Positions 1-9,812 are shown, counted from the first letter of the stretch. The stretch is DNA of 64,000 nt from Caballeronia novacaledonica (GCF_900258035.1 NZ_OGTP01000005.1:186001-250000); one strand, 5' to 3'. Program-made: numbers and translations. Notes: generated from the sequence alone by a model not told the origin.

Positions 1-1
1 G

Positions 2-922
2 CCGAGTGAATACACGCCGGTCAGTGCATTGGTATTGGCCGAGGTCTTCGATTCTGCGGGCGTACCACCCGGAGTTTTCAACCTTGTCAATGGTGATGGT
101 CCGACGGTCGGAGAGGCCATATCGAGGCACCGCGGGATCGACATGGTTTCGTTCACTGGGTCCACTCGAGCAGGTGTGCTCGTAGCCCAGGCTGCAGCCG
201 ATACGGTCAAGCGGGTGTGCCAGGAACTCGGCGGAAAGTCCGCGAATATCATTCTTCCAGACGCCGACCTGGAGGCCGCCGCGCGCTTTAACGTGACGAG
301 AGGCTTTTCCAATACGGGACAATCGTGTCATTCTCCGACCCGTATTCTCGTTAAAGATGATCAACTTGAAACTTTTCTCAACTTCGTTCGCCGTGAAGCC
401 GAGAAAGTGCGGGTCGGAAATCCACAGGACGCCAACACCACGATTGGGCCGGTTGTCAACCGAGCTCAATTCGATCGGGTCCAAAGCTATATCGAAAAGG
501 GAGTACAAGAAGGGGCGAGGTTGATTTTCGGCGGACCCGGGAGGCCTGAAAGGCTCGATCGAGGTTACTTCATTCGTCCGACAGTATTTGCTGACGTCAC
601 GCCCGACATGACAATCGCTCAAGAGGAAATCTTTGGGCCCGTCCTGTCTGTAATCACCTATCGCGACATTGAACAAGCGATTCAGATTGCAAACGGAACG
701 TGCTATGGCCTTGGTGGTTATATCTTTGCCGGAGATCTTCAGGCGGCGCGAAAGGTGGGTGAACGCATGCAGGCTGGCCGCATATTCTTGAACGGCGCAC
801 CGTCCAATAATGTAGCTCCGATGGGCGGATACAAGCAGTCGGGAAATGGTCGTGAAATGGGCGTTTTCGGTCTCGAGGAGTACCTCGAAGTCAAAGCAAT
901 GATTGGCTTTGCCAGTTCGTGA
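2..922 (+). CDS. NAD(P)-dependent aldehyde dehydrogenase, 5'-truncated by window edge
   Basis: This is the C-terminal 306 residues of an aldehyde dehydrogenase that oxidises an aldehyde to its acid with NAD(P)+. The frame is open from base 2, and its first residues (PSEYTPVSA) align with KPSEFTPLSA of the complete paralog at 13181-14605, so the true start lies upstream of the window. The FTGSTRAG cofactor loop, the general-base Glu in CQELGGKS (codon 224-226) and the catalytic Cys in TGQSCHSP (codon 326-328) are present. The tail GREMGVFGLEEYLEVKAMIG is identical in the paralog, which points to a shared substrate class within one catabolic cluster. Substrate unknown. Confidence 0.95.
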   Translation, partial: PSEYTPVSALVLAEVFDSAGVPPGVFNLVNGDGPTVGEAISRHRGIDMVSFTGSTRAGVLVAQAAADTVKRVCQELGGKSANIILPDADLEAAARFNVTRGFSNTGQSCHSPTRILVKDDQLETFLNFVRREAEKVRVGNPQDANTTIGPVVNRAQFDRVQSYIEKGVQEGARLIFGGPGRPERLDRGYFIRPTVFADVTPDMTIAQEEIFGPVLSVITYRDIEQAIQIANGTCYGLGGYIFAGDLQAARKVGERMQAGRIFLNGAPSNNVAPMGGYKQSGNGREMGVFGLEEYLEVKAMIGFASS

Positions 923-1700
923 GAGAGGCCAAATCGGGCATCTGACTGCCCTACCTGTGTGTCCCTCTGCCGTCTTCACGTCCTGAGACGAATTATTCGA
1001 CCTTCGAAAAGGAGGCCACCGAGCGCGCTTGTTTCCGGCGCGTTCGGCATTCACCTGCGGCAAACCAAGACCCGGCGTCGCGCGTCGACACGTTGCATCA
1101 ATGGGGTGAGCGGATCAAGGGAGTGATCAACCGAGTTTAACTCATCGGACGGGCGCTGCAAAGTCAGCTCCTGTAATTGGAACGGCGACATTAAGCAATG
1201 GCGCAGGCGAGCTTTTGGTATCGATTCACGCATGCTCTGGACGGTGGAGTCGCGTACGATTACACGCATCAGTGGCGCAATTGAGTTTTGGCTGCCCAAC
1301 ATACCATCAGGCCGCCGCTGGCTCAGGTTACTTTCGCAGCAAACCGATGCGTACACGGCGGCACCCTTCAAGAAAGGGTGGAATCGATTCGACGGTAAGA
1401 CAGCGGTTGCGTCGATAAACCAACTGACTCCGTCTGACTCGATTGAGGGCGAACGCCGATGGAAAAGGCTCCGCTCGCACTTCGGCGTGGCAACATGCTG
1501 CTCGCGCGCTAGATAACACGATCTCGGCTTCGCTCCCTCTCTCGAGGGGCTTCGACCGCGAGCTCTTCGCGGTAGCACAGACGCTCTTGTCGAGGCCGAA
1601 CAATGTTCATCACGTGTTGGTCGGGATAGGTTGGTCGAGCGTACCAACGGATGACAACCGCGCCGTACGGCGCGGCTGGTCAAGAGATGACGCAGATGGC
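923..1700. other. Gene-free stretch between aldehyde dehydrogenase and porin
   Basis: About 780 bases lie between the end of the aldehyde dehydrogenase and the end of the porin gene (convergent). Several open frames up to 210 codons exist on both strands, but none has a ribosome binding site or recognisable motif, and all are rich in Arg/Ser/Cys as expected for out-of-frame translation of GC-rich DNA. It may contain decayed coding sequence, but I recognise nothing. Confidence 0.5.
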
Positions 1701-2921
1701 TCAGAACCGGTGAATAATCCCCACGCCCGCAGCAAACATACTTCTGGACGACGACGGGGTTGAACTGAAACCATCACCGATGGTGGCGGTTGCGTTGATA
1801 ATGTTGCCAGCACCGTTAGTGCCTAGAGTCTGCCCGTTCGCGCGTTGATAGGCTTGAAGGGCATACAGACCCGTGCGCTTTGATAATGCATAATATTCAG
1901 AAAGATTAAACTGCTGATATTGGGCACTGCTGCTGATTCCGTTCGCTTTCGTGGCGCGGGTGTAACTGTACGCGGCAGCGAGGTCCAACGGTGTGCTCGG
2001 CTTCCAGTGCAACTCAACGCCCCCGGTATTGAAAATCTCAAGATCACGGAATCTTGATCCCAGACCCGGAATGTATTGCACGTTGGTGTACGTCGCTCTG
2101 ATGTCGAAAGAACCGCTAAAAGCGTAGCTGGCGCCGACACCGAATCTTTGTTGCGCTTGAGCGGTTTGATAGCCGTTCGTGACAGCCGACACGCCGGCTT
2201 GGGCACCGTTATTGGACGTGGCGGAGTCTGCGCCGAATGCGCCTCCGCCAGGAGTCGAATTGTTGATTCGAGAAAAAGCAACCCCGAATCCAATAGGGCC
2301 CTGAGTGTATTGAAGCCCCGTCGCCCAGGTCGAGCCTCTATACACACTCCCCGCTACGTTCCCGAAGGAATACGAACCGCTAAATCTGAAGCCGGCGATG
2401 GTTGGAGACATGTATTCCAGGGTGTTGTTCGCGCGGTACGTCGTGTCAAGGCCGTCAACGTCGCCAGGATGCGCGGCGAAATACCCTGATGTCCAACTGG
2501 TCGGTCCAAATTGCTGCAGGATCTGATAATACGAAGCATATTGGCGGCCCGCCGTGAGTGCCCCATATCGATCGTTTGTCAACCCGACAAAGGCCTGTCG
2601 GTTGAACAGTAATCCGCTTACGGACTGTGCGCCAGTCGAAGAGCTGAATCCTGCCTCCAACTGCGAAATTGCTTTAGTACCGCCACCAAGATCCTCGGCT
2701 GTCTTAAAGCCGAAACGGCTGCCTGCCCAGACACCGGTTGTCATTTTGATAGCGGATCGACCACCGGAGGTTGATCCCAAAGTGGTCTGGCTTGACTGAT
2801 AGCTAAACCCCTGGTCTACGATCCCGTAGAGCGTGACGCTACTCTGCGCGTGTGCCGCGGACTGCCAAAGCGCCGCTGTACCCGCAACAATAAGCGCCGC
2901 TTGAAACTGCTGCCTCTTCAT
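1701..2921 (-). CDS. Gram-negative trimeric porin (OmpC-like)
   Basis: A 406-residue outer-membrane general porin for passive uptake of small hydrophilic molecules. A Sec signal peptide (MKRQQFQAALIVAGTAAL...AHAQ) is followed by the betaproteobacterial porin start SSVTLYGIVDQG. GSRFGFKTAEDLGGG and the RQAFVGL...YGALTAGRQ block typical of the family follow, and the protein ends HRF with the terminal Phe needed for beta-barrel assembly. I chose the ATG at 2921 over an in-frame TTG at 2927 because AAGGAG lies 8-9 bases upstream of it. It stands alone beside catabolic genes and plausibly admits the substrate of the pathway. Confidence 0.95.
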   Translation of the reverse strand: MKRQQFQAALIVAGTAALWQSAAHAQSSVTLYGIVDQGFSYQSSQTTLGSTSGGRSAIKMTTGVWAGSRFGFKTAEDLGGGTKAISQLEAGFSSSTGAQSVSGLLFNRQAFVGLTNDRYGALTAGRQYASYYQILQQFGPTSWTSGYFAAHPGDVDGLDTTYRANNTLEYMSPTIAGFRFSGSYSFGNVAGSVYRGSTWATGLQYTQGPIGFGVAFSRINNSTPGGGAFGADSATSNNGAQAGVSAVTNGYQTAQAQQRFGVGASYAFSGSFDIRATYTNVQYIPGLGSRFRDLEIFNTGGVELHWKPSTPLDLAAAYSYTRATKANGISSSAQYQQFNLSEYYALSKRTGLYALQAYQRANGQTLGTNGAGNIINATATIGDGFSSTPSSSRSMFAAGVGIIHRF

Positions 2922-3245
2922 CTCCAATTCTCCTTTGTGGTTAGCTTTCGAGGGAAGCCTAATCTTTTACTGTGTGAGTAGTACTACTATAGAAACACGG
3001 GGCGCGATAGGCTAACGCGCTGTATTGCGGGACTGCAGCTTTAGGCAAGCAGATCCCGTTCTTGGAAAGCTTAGTAAGCGTATTGAGGCGCCGATACGAT
3101 CGGAAAACTTGCGCGCCCCGATGATCCCTCTCTCGCCATTCTTCGAGCAAGGGATGCGATTTATTGTTGGGGCGCAAACAGGCGGACTCTAATCATCGGA
3201 CCGACGGTGGTCACGCCCCGTGATGCGTGAAGTACGTGTCCGCCT

Positions 3246-4286
3246 TCAGTCCGCCAATCGATAAACACGAGCAGCAGTACCACTGAAAAGACATTGACGC
3301 TCGGTTTCCGAGAATTGACGCGTCAGTTTTTTGAACGCGTTCCAAAGCACCTGGTAACTACACATTCCGCGATCTACGGGAAAGTTGCTTTCGAACATGC
3401 AACGTTGCGGGCCGAATAGTTCGATACAGACATCAAAATATCGCTTCCAGTTTTCGACTAGTAAGTCGGAGGAAGGTGGTTCAGGAAGTTCGTTAAACGC
3501 GAATCCACCATACCGCATGGCGAGTCCGCCGAGCTTGATCACCGCGTTTTCACAGCGCGAAACGATTTCCAGCTTCTTTCGCCATTCGACGAAGACGTCT
3601 TCGCGCCGATCTGCATAAGGGCCAATACCGAGCGGACCGCCTGCATGATTAACCACGACGGTAAGGTCGGGGTTGTCGCGACAGACTTGAGCGACTTCGT
3701 CGAGTTGGGTGAAGAACGCCCAAAGGTCCAGCGAGAGCCCAAACTTGGAGATTGATTTCACAGCGGCCATCGCCTCAGGACGCGAGAGGACGTTCGGTAC
3801 GTTATCGGCTGGCAAGACTTCCTTGCTCTCGTGCCAAACGATAGTCGGACGCACTCCGCGAAATCGGTCACCTCCAGCCGCCAAGTGAGATTCCAGCACA
3901 GGCTCGACCCGATTCCCAAGTAGCAGGTCGACGGTTCCAACGATGCCGGCACAAACCTTTGTCGGACCATAGAGGCCGCTGGCGCTCTGAGCCGCAATTC
4001 CGTTGATGAACTCCGTTTCTCCAACCGGCTTAAACTCTTCAGGACTAGAGGCACGGTACATGGATCTGCACTGTAGATGTACAGTTGCGACGACGTTATG
4101 CCCGGATGTGAAGTCCTGCAGGGCCTCGTCGAGGAGGTACCGGTCGCCAGGATGATCCCAGAGATGATGGTGCGGATCGATAATCGGTAGCGCAGGCTCT
4201 ACGATTTCTTCTTTGCGCCGTGCAAGCCATGCTAAGTCTGCAACTGGGTGAGCTTTCAGCGCCGCTTGGATTGATTCGTCAGGCAT
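3246..4286 (-). CDS. Amidohydrolase-2 family metal-dependent hydrolase (copy A)
   Basis: A 346-residue TIM-barrel hydrolase of the amidohydrolase-2 family, which includes lactonases and decarboxylases such as 2-pyrone-4,6-dicarboxylate hydrolase. The metal-binding DPHHHLWD motif lies near residue 37, VVVNHAGGP in the middle and CMFESNFPVD near the C terminus. The ATG at 4286 was preferred to an upstream in-frame TTG (4328). It gives the same spacing to the HHH motif as in the paralog at 23320, and the TTG would start inside a tandem repeat. No clear Shine-Dalgarno is visible for either start. It probably hydrolyses a lactone or ester-like intermediate; substrate unknown. Confidence 0.9.
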   Translation of the reverse strand: MPDESIQAALKAHPVADLAWLARRKEEIVEPALPIIDPHHHLWDHPGDRYLLDEALQDFTSGHNVVATVHLQCRSMYRASSPEEFKPVGETEFINGIAAQSASGLYGPTKVCAGIVGTVDLLLGNRVEPVLESHLAAGGDRFRGVRPTIVWHESKEVLPADNVPNVLSRPEAMAAVKSISKFGLSLDLWAFFTQLDEVAQVCRDNPDLTVVVNHAGGPLGIGPYADRREDVFVEWRKKLEIVSRCENAVIKLGGLAMRYGGFAFNELPEPPSSDLLVENWKRYFDVCIELFGPQRCMFESNFPVDRGMCSYQVLWNAFKKLTRQFSETERQCLFSGTAARVYRLAD

Positions 4287-4324
4287 GGGTGATTGGGTAC
4301 TCGTGAGGGTTCGCAGTTTCGAGA

Positions 4325-4402
4325 GCAAGACGCTCGCAATCGGTCATTACTGATCTCGATAGGGCAAGACGCTCGCAATCGGCCATTACTGGTCTCGATA
4401 GG
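4325..4402. repeat. Two tandem copies of a 39-bp unit
   Basis: The unit starting GCAAGACGCTCGCAATCGG occurs at 4325-4363 and again at 4364-4402 with two differences. It lies just upstream of the amidohydrolase start, between it and the MFS transporter end, so it sits in the probable 5' leader of the hydrolase. Function unknown; simple slippage duplication is possible. Confidence 0.85.
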
Positions 4403-4455
4403 GCGTGGGTGCAATGGGATAGTCCACTCAGTCGCACCCCGCCTTCTTGTGGGAC

Positions 4456-5796
4456 TCAGGTCGAGGCGTTTGCTTGACGCGACTTATCATCCTGCCCGGC
4501 TGAACGATTAACGAGAGAGTAATGAGGTTTGCTAGCCATGATTGCGACCAGGCTAACGAACCCAATGAACATGGTGTATCCAAAGAACAGGCGAATGCCT
4601 CCACCTTGCGCTGCGATGAGTGCGGTTGCGACGATGGGAAGCGGGCCTCCGAAGATTGCGCCAGAGGTTTGGTATCCAGCGGAGATTCCAGTGTAGCGAA
4701 CAGAAGTCGGAAACATGTCTGCAAAAAGGGAAGCTTGAGAGCCGTGACAGGCCGCGTGTCCAATACCCAGCACGAAGACATAGCCCACTACGATTCCAAT
4801 GTAAGACTTTGCTTCAACTGCGAAACAGAAGGGGAGCGCAGAAGCGAGGAGTACAAAGATGCCCCACACGAAGACCTTTCTTCGACCAATCTTGTCTGCC
4901 AGCGCACCGTACATCGGGATGGTGAACATCTCGACTGCCGCTCCGATACATACGGCGATCAGCATATCCGACTGGTTCATGCCGAGCTTTGATACGGTGT
5001 AGGAAACCATTGCTACAGCGCATGTATAGAAAAAGGTGTTCGGCGCTGCTTGGGCAAACATTACGCCGAAGAGCTGCCTCGGATATTCGCGAAGGACGGT
5101 CATGAACGGAACCTTCTCGATGTTTCCCGAAGCTCTGGCCTTGATGAAGGCAGGGGACTCAGAAACCTTATTTCGGATGTACATGCCTACGCCGAGCATC
5201 CCTGCGCTGAGAAGGAACGGGACTCGCCATCCCCAGTCCATAAGAGCCTGCTTGTCCAGGTTGATCATCAGCAGGAACGTTGCGTTTCCGAGTAGCAAGC
5301 CAAAAAACGAGGCGCTCTGCGGAACGCTGCCGAAAAGCCCGCGTTTCGACTCATCAGCGTGCTCGACCACTGCGACGATAGCGCCGCCATACTCGGCACC
5401 AGCGGAAAGGCCCTGCAGGACGCGAAGCAAGACTAGGAGAATCGCGCCGACCGATCCCGCAGTCTCATAGGTGGGGAGAAAACCAATCAGAGTGGTCGCC
5501 GCGCCCATGATGATGAAGCTCCAGAGCAGCGTCGTTTTCCGCCCAATCTTGTCACCAAGGTGACCGGCAATAACGCCTCCGATCGGACGAACCAACCAGG
5601 CCGTGGCAAATGCCATGAACCCCAAGATGGTTCCAATGGTGGGATCGAAGGTCGGGAAAAATAGCTTGTTTAGAAAGAGCGCGGAAATGATCCCGAAGAT
5701 AAAGAAGTCGTACCACTCGATGGTGGAACCAATGAAGGTCGACGCGACGATCAAGCGCCGCTGGCGGACGCTAGAGCTAGGGGCAGATGTATCCAT
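4456..5796 (-). CDS. MFS transporter, metabolite:H+ symporter (MHS) type
   Basis: A 446-residue inner-membrane secondary importer of the MHS family (sugar/organic-acid:proton symporters such as ShiA, ProP and citrate carriers). The start matches the family: STIEWYDFFIFG in helix 1, the GHLGDKIGRKTTL loop 2-3 signature and the RVLQGLSAGAEYGG helix 4 motif, with a second DKIGRRKVF loop in the C-terminal half. I use ATG 5796, which has GGAG about 8 bases upstream. The frame stays open 64 codons further without protein-like sequence. Next to the porin and the amidohydrolase, it likely imports the cluster's substrate. Confidence 0.93.
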   Translation of the reverse strand: MDTSAPSSSVRQRRLIVASTFIGSTIEWYDFFIFGIISALFLNKLFFPTFDPTIGTILGFMAFATAWLVRPIGGVIAGHLGDKIGRKTTLLWSFIIMGAATTLIGFLPTYETAGSVGAILLVLLRVLQGLSAGAEYGGAIVAVVEHADESKRGLFGSVPQSASFFGLLLGNATFLLMINLDKQALMDWGWRVPFLLSAGMLGVGMYIRNKVSESPAFIKARASGNIEKVPFMTVLREYPRQLFGVMFAQAAPNTFFYTCAVAMVSYTVSKLGMNQSDMLIAVCIGAAVEMFTIPMYGALADKIGRRKVFVWGIFVLLASALPFCFAVEAKSYIGIVVGYVFVLGIGHAACHGSQASLFADMFPTSVRYTGISAGYQTSGAIFGGPLPIVATALIAAQGGGIRLFFGYTMFIGFVSLVAIMASKPHYSLVNRSAGQDDKSRQANAST

Positions 5797-6004
5797 GTAG
5801 TGTCTCCGTTCGACCCGGTCTGAGTCTGTTTTATTGAGGCAACCGCAAAATTTCGAAAGCGAGATCAATCTAGCTCGGTTTACGGTTGTGGTCAATAAAT
5901 TCAGAATCGGTTCCGAGCAGTGAAACTTGATGACTATCGTCTCACGCACGCATAATGCATATGGCTCGAGACCTAGAAGCTTCGGCAAGGCACCTATTGC
6001 GTAT

Positions 6005-6016
6005 CAACTTGTCTCA
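6005..6016 (-). promoter_or_regulatory. Operator candidate TGAGACAAGTTG (divergent MFS/epimerase region)
   Basis: The minus strand reads TGAGACAAGTTGATAC here, sharing its first 11 bases with the 16-bp elements at 18653 and 28459. It sits between the divergent MFS (start 5796) and epimerase (start 6129) genes. The imperfect dyad TGAxACnnGTxTCA is of the kind bound by IclR-family proteins. It is weaker here because the right half-site is degenerate. Confidence 0.4.
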
Positions 6017-6128
6017 CTATACAGTACTTTTTAACGCCCGAACTCAGGGTATTCGCGGGGATGCGTGAGCGGTTCTTTGGCAGGATAGGTGCTGCCGCAT
6101 TCCTTTGGATTGATGGAGAGGAAACTAG

Positions 6129-7103
6129 ATGAACGTTCTTGTCACCGGCGGTGCTGGCTTTCTTGGCGCCTATCTCTCGAATGCGCTCCAGGCAGCTGGG
6201 CACGTGGTCTACACCTATGACATTGCATCGCCGCCTAAGGAGCTCTTGCATATTTCTCCCTTTTTGGAGAGCAACCTGCGTCGCGGGGCGATCGGTGACA
6301 TTGACCGTTTGCTTGCTGTGTGCCGGTCGGACAAAATTGATGCCATCGTGCACGCGGCTGCCAGGGTGGGGCTCGAACCATCGCTGGACGATCCGGGTGG
6401 GTTCTATCAAACCAACGTGATGGGTCTGGTCAACGTCTGCGAGGTGGCTAGACAACTAGGCCTAGGCAAGGTGGTCTTTGTTTCAAGCAACACTGCATGT
6501 CATGCGGGGGTTGGCACCGTTCAGAAAGAGACGGACCCGGCGTTCTCTATCACGCGAGCTAACCCTTCGGCGCACTACGGAACGTCCAAGATGATTGGCG
6601 AAGCCATCGGGTTGTCGTACGCCGACTTCCACGATCTGGAGTTCGTTGCGCTTCGGGTTGCCGCGGTGTATGGCTTTGGCATGCGCATTCCGCTTTACAT
6701 CAAGCCAATGGTTGAAAACTCTGTCGCGGGAAGGCCGACGCGCTTTGAAACCGGAGGGCGGATGAAGAGGGATTTGACTCATGTGCTGGACGTGAGCCGC
6801 GCCGTCGCACTCGCGCTGGACTGTCCGAAAATCGCTCGTGGAACGTCTCGGGTTTTAAATATTGCGGCGGGGCGGCTTGTTTCGCCTGCGGAGATTGCGG
6901 AAATCGTCCGTCGAGTCGTTCCCGGAGCGGATATCGAGATTGGCAACGAGCTCACGCCAATCGAGGAAGAGAACCTCAAGTCGCGTGTTCCTTTGGACGT
7001 AACCTTAGCTCGCGAGGTCCTTGGCTGGTCTCCAGCCTGGTCTATCGAAGAAGGAATCGAAGAATTCGCACAGCGCTTCCGGGATTATCTTAAGGCGACT
7101 TAA
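6129..7103 (+). CDS. NAD-dependent epimerase/dehydratase, extended SDR (copy A)
   Basis: A 324-residue extended short-chain dehydrogenase. The N terminus carries the Rossmann motif TGGAGFLG (residues 6-13), with the SDR Ser in VFVSSN and the catalytic pair Tyr150/Lys154 (YGTSK). A start at ATG 6129 is supported by AGAGGA upstream. It closely resembles the 27400-28383 protein, with identical motif spacing. Such enzymes epimerise, dehydrate or reduce sugar or uronate-like substrates. Here it is more likely a dehydrogenase of a catabolic intermediate; substrate not inferable. Confidence 0.9.
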   Translation: MNVLVTGGAGFLGAYLSNALQAAGHVVYTYDIASPPKELLHISPFLESNLRRGAIGDIDRLLAVCRSDKIDAIVHAAARVGLEPSLDDPGGFYQTNVMGLVNVCEVARQLGLGKVVFVSSNTACHAGVGTVQKETDPAFSITRANPSAHYGTSKMIGEAIGLSYADFHDLEFVALRVAAVYGFGMRIPLYIKPMVENSVAGRPTRFETGGRMKRDLTHVLDVSRAVALALDCPKIARGTSRVLNIAAGRLVSPAEIAEIVRRVVPGADIEIGNELTPIEEENLKSRVPLDVTLAREVLGWSPAWSIEEGIEEFAQRFRDYLKAT

Positions 7104-7110
7104 AGGCTGC

Positions 7111-7136
7111 GCCATGGCGTCTGCTAACGCCATGGC
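7111..7136. terminator. Perfect 10-bp hairpin between convergent genes
   Basis: GCCATGGCGT, a 6-base loop, then ACGCCATGGC form a perfect stem in the 46 bases separating the ends of the epimerase (7103) and the IclR gene (7150). There is no T-run, so it may act as an mRNA 3' stabiliser or weak bidirectional terminator rather than a canonical intrinsic terminator. Confidence 0.5.
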
Positions 7137-7149
7137 TCACGACGCAGCA

Positions 7150-8022
7150 TTAGCGCGACGGAACGGACCCGTAGGCACGCGGTGGCAAGATGAGTTCGTC
7201 ACCAGCATCGGCAATCGCCTCTGTGAGCATCTGGCCTGCTTTCACAACTTCGTTGCAGTAGGCCGGTAGGTTCTTTCGTTCCAATCGGTCCTCCCCGCCT
7301 GCGATGCCGACACTTCCGACGGCGAGTCCTTCTGCGTTGAAAACGGGTGCCGACACGCCGAAAACGCCTTGATTGAACTCGCCGTGGCTGACAACAAAGC
7401 CGTCCTTTCGGATTGCCGCGAGTTTTTCTCGGAAGCCTTGCCAGTCAGTGCCCAGTGCCGCGCGCGCGATTATGCGCTGATGTTGCTGAAAGATGCTTCT
7501 GAGCCGATGAGGGGGCACATACGGGAGGATCACCTTGGATGCAGCCCCAGAGAAGAGCGGCCGCCGTTGGCCTCGTGAGAAGAGATTAGGCGGGCTTCCT
7601 TCGGATAGGTCCTCCCTGATGCACATTACCGAATCCCGATATAGCGCACAAAGAAGGGCTGAATGCCCTGTACGCTTTACCAACTGGCGAAGAATCTTCC
7701 CCCCGGCCTTGTACAGCGGGTCGGACATCCGGATTTGACGATCGAACTCAACGAATCGCGGGCCCAAGACGTATTTTCCGTTGGCAACCGCTTCAATCAG
7801 ACCAGCTTCGTGAAGCGCTTTTATGTACCGATAGGACGTTGATCGTGACGTACCCAAGTAGTTCACCAGGTCGCTCACGGGTCGGACGGGTGCCGCTGGC
7901 GTAAACAGGTCGAGTATGCCCAACATGCGCCCGATGCTCGTCTGTGCTTCGCTCTCTTTTTTCGAGGCAGCTTCCGTGGAGTCGCTCAACTGTGATGTTT
8001 GCTTTGCAGTCGCTTTGGCCAT
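7150..8022 (-). CDS. IclR-family transcriptional regulator
   Basis: A 290-residue regulator. An N-terminal winged helix-turn-helix (SDLVNYLGTSRSTSYRYIKA) is followed by the IclR effector-binding domain, with SGAASKVILPYVP, FVVSHGEFNQGVFGVSAPVF and AVGSVGIAGG. IclR proteins act as dimers or tetramers on short palindromes and respond to small aromatic or acidic metabolites. The ATG at 8022 has a weak GGA 9 bases upstream. ATGs at 8031 and 8082 are possible and would add only a polar tail. It is the natural candidate for controlling the surrounding catabolic genes and the shared operator-like sites. Confidence 0.92.
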   Translation of the reverse strand: MAKATAKQTSQLSDSTEAASKKESEAQTSIGRMLGILDLFTPAAPVRPVSDLVNYLGTSRSTSYRYIKALHEAGLIEAVANGKYVLGPRFVEFDRQIRMSDPLYKAGGKILRQLVKRTGHSALLCALYRDSVMCIREDLSEGSPPNLFSRGQRRPLFSGAASKVILPYVPPHRLRSIFQQHQRIIARAALGTDWQGFREKLAAIRKDGFVVSHGEFNQGVFGVSAPVFNAEGLAVGSVGIAGGEDRLERKNLPAYCNEVVKAGQMLTEAIADAGDELILPPRAYGSVPSR

Positions 8023-8311
8023 TTTCTGCATTCCGTGTGGCTTAACCTGCGAAAAGTGGACCGGTTTGCTGCATCGGCCCATCTACTCGAGCGCTCACTG
8101 CTGAGGTTTTGAGGATCGGCGTTGTCATCGCAATAAATGCGACGCAATTATATCAGAATGCGGGAATTTATTCGTATAATGAATAATTGCGTTTGGAACT
8201 TTCGATCCGCGCGGATGGCTGCGTTCGACCGAGCGAGCCAAACGAGCTACTATCGCTACGACGGTTCCCTTCGCTGTCCACCACTCGAAGAATTCCGCCT
8301 TCGCTGTCCAG

Positions 8312-9685
8312 TTAGATCGAGCTTGGCGCGGCTGCACGTATGATGTCTGCTGCGTCCTCAAGCTCCTCAATGCGCCAGGAGCGCTGGCACATGGTCGCTG
8401 CCTCTGACATAGGTATGTGAAGAAGCGCTTGATTGTAAAACTTTTCGTTGATGTCATCGTTGGACATCGGGTTCGTTACGCTTCCCTTGCAGTGTCCGAT
8501 ACAAACAGTTTGCTCCTCGCCGCTATCGAAGAGGACGTGCAAAACAGCGCTTTCCGGTGCGATGGCATCATCCGTCAGCACATTGATGCGATCCCTAAGT
8601 TGCGCGATGACCGGATCCTGAACCACTTGCAACTGTCCTTCAGCGATGTCCGCGCGGCCGTACCGGAGGGCGGTCGCCACCCAATGAAAAAGACTGACTT
8701 TGGCCTCGAGTACGTTCTCCGGATGCCGCCGAAATCCAAGTGCCATTGCGGACGGATGCGTGTGTAGGCGGACCTCTCTGATCTGGCGACTGCGGTCTGC
8801 GCCTTGAGAGTGGTGCCATTGAAGGGCCGCATTGACAACCGGATGTATGACGGCCCCACACGGATAGGGTTTGTAAGCGAGAGCTTCCACCTCGAACGGG
8901 CTGCCAAGGGGAGGTAAGAGATATTCAAAGTGAGGCGTGCTGGAGAACAGACTCAAATATCCGTACTTTCCTTCCAATGGAGCACGCGGGCCGTCGAACC
9001 CGTGCTGCGCGAGAATCGCCGCGCGCAACCCGGTTTGTGCCGCGTGACCAAAAATTAAGGTGGCACTCATGCTGCCATGAGCAGCTCTAAATCCGGACGA
9101 CTGAGTGGCGGCGATTCCTATCGCCCAGCCAATCTGCTCGGAGGTCAGTCGCAGTGCTTTGGCCGCAGCCGCCGCTGCGCCAACGCCGGCGGCAATGCCC
9201 GTCTGCGACCATCCGATATCGCCCCGAGCGGGAGGAACCGATACCGCCTTGCTCAACCGACTGGCGATTTCGATGCCGAGCACCATCGACAGCAAGAAGT
9301 CGCTGCCAGTCAGTCGCTGCCGTTCTGCGAGGGCCAGAAGGGTCGTAGCGACTGCGCCACTGGGGTGTAAGAGCGCTTCCGAATGGGTGTCGTCAAACGA
9401 ATAGGCCGCGGAGCTTAGGGCATTGATTAAAGCGGCCGTAAGAACATCTACGCGTTCAGGTCGGCCGAGAAGCGTACAGGTTTGGCCTCCGGCAAGCGGG
9501 ATCAGTGCTCTAGCAGCCGTCTCGACGATTTCATGGTGGGATCCGCCAATACAACATCCTAAGATATTGACCAAGGCTCGCTTCGCTGATTCACGCGACG
9601 ACGGCGATAGATCGTTTGATGTCGTGCGAAAGACGAACGAGGCAACGTCGTGAGTGAGCGTATCCGGCGGTGCTTTATCGTTCAT
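8312..9685 (-). CDS. MmgE/PrpD family protein (copy A)
   Basis: A 457-residue member of the MmgE/PrpD fold family, which includes 2-methylcitrate dehydratase, cis-aconitate decarboxylase and iminodisuccinate epimerase. Visible family features are FDDTHSEALLHPSGAV, the helical GIAATQSSGFRAAHGSMSAT block and PYPCGAVIHPVVNAAL. Members dehydrate, decarboxylate or epimerise polycarboxylate-like substrates without cofactor. A second, divergent member is encoded at 25916-27265. The start ATG 9685 has CGGAAA a few bases upstream. It lies upstream of no gene on its strand until the 3-hydroxyisobutyrate-dehydrogenase-like gene ends at 9813. Confidence 0.9.
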   Translation of the reverse strand: MNDKAPPDTLTHDVASFVFRTTSNDLSPSSRESAKRALVNILGCCIGGSHHEIVETAARALIPLAGGQTCTLLGRPERVDVLTAALINALSSAAYSFDDTHSEALLHPSGAVATTLLALAERQRLTGSDFLLSMVLGIEIASRLSKAVSVPPARGDIGWSQTGIAAGVGAAAAAAKALRLTSEQIGWAIGIAATQSSGFRAAHGSMSATLIFGHAAQTGLRAAILAQHGFDGPRAPLEGKYGYLSLFSSTPHFEYLLPPLGSPFEVEALAYKPYPCGAVIHPVVNAALQWHHSQGADRSRQIREVRLHTHPSAMALGFRRHPENVLEAKVSLFHWVATALRYGRADIAEGQLQVVQDPVIAQLRDRINVLTDDAIAPESAVLHVLFDSGEEQTVCIGHCKGSVTNPMSNDDINEKFYNQALLHIPMSEAATMCQRSWRIEELEDAADIIRAAAPSSI

Positions 9686-9812
9686 GAGGTTTCCGTTGAT
9701 CCGAATGCAGGTGCATCACTGGCGTCTGGTCATTGTTTCAGCCGACGCCGGTGGGCTAGACAGTTACATAGATGATCGAGTTGCTCGAATTGCTCTCTAA
9801 GAGGCCCAAGGG

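Noticed and set aside
1051-1683. 210-codon minus-strand open frame between the aldehyde dehydrogenase and the porin
   Set aside because: Arg/Ser/Cys-rich composition, no ribosome binding site, no recognisable motif, and competing frames on both strands. Typical of GC-rich non-coding DNA.
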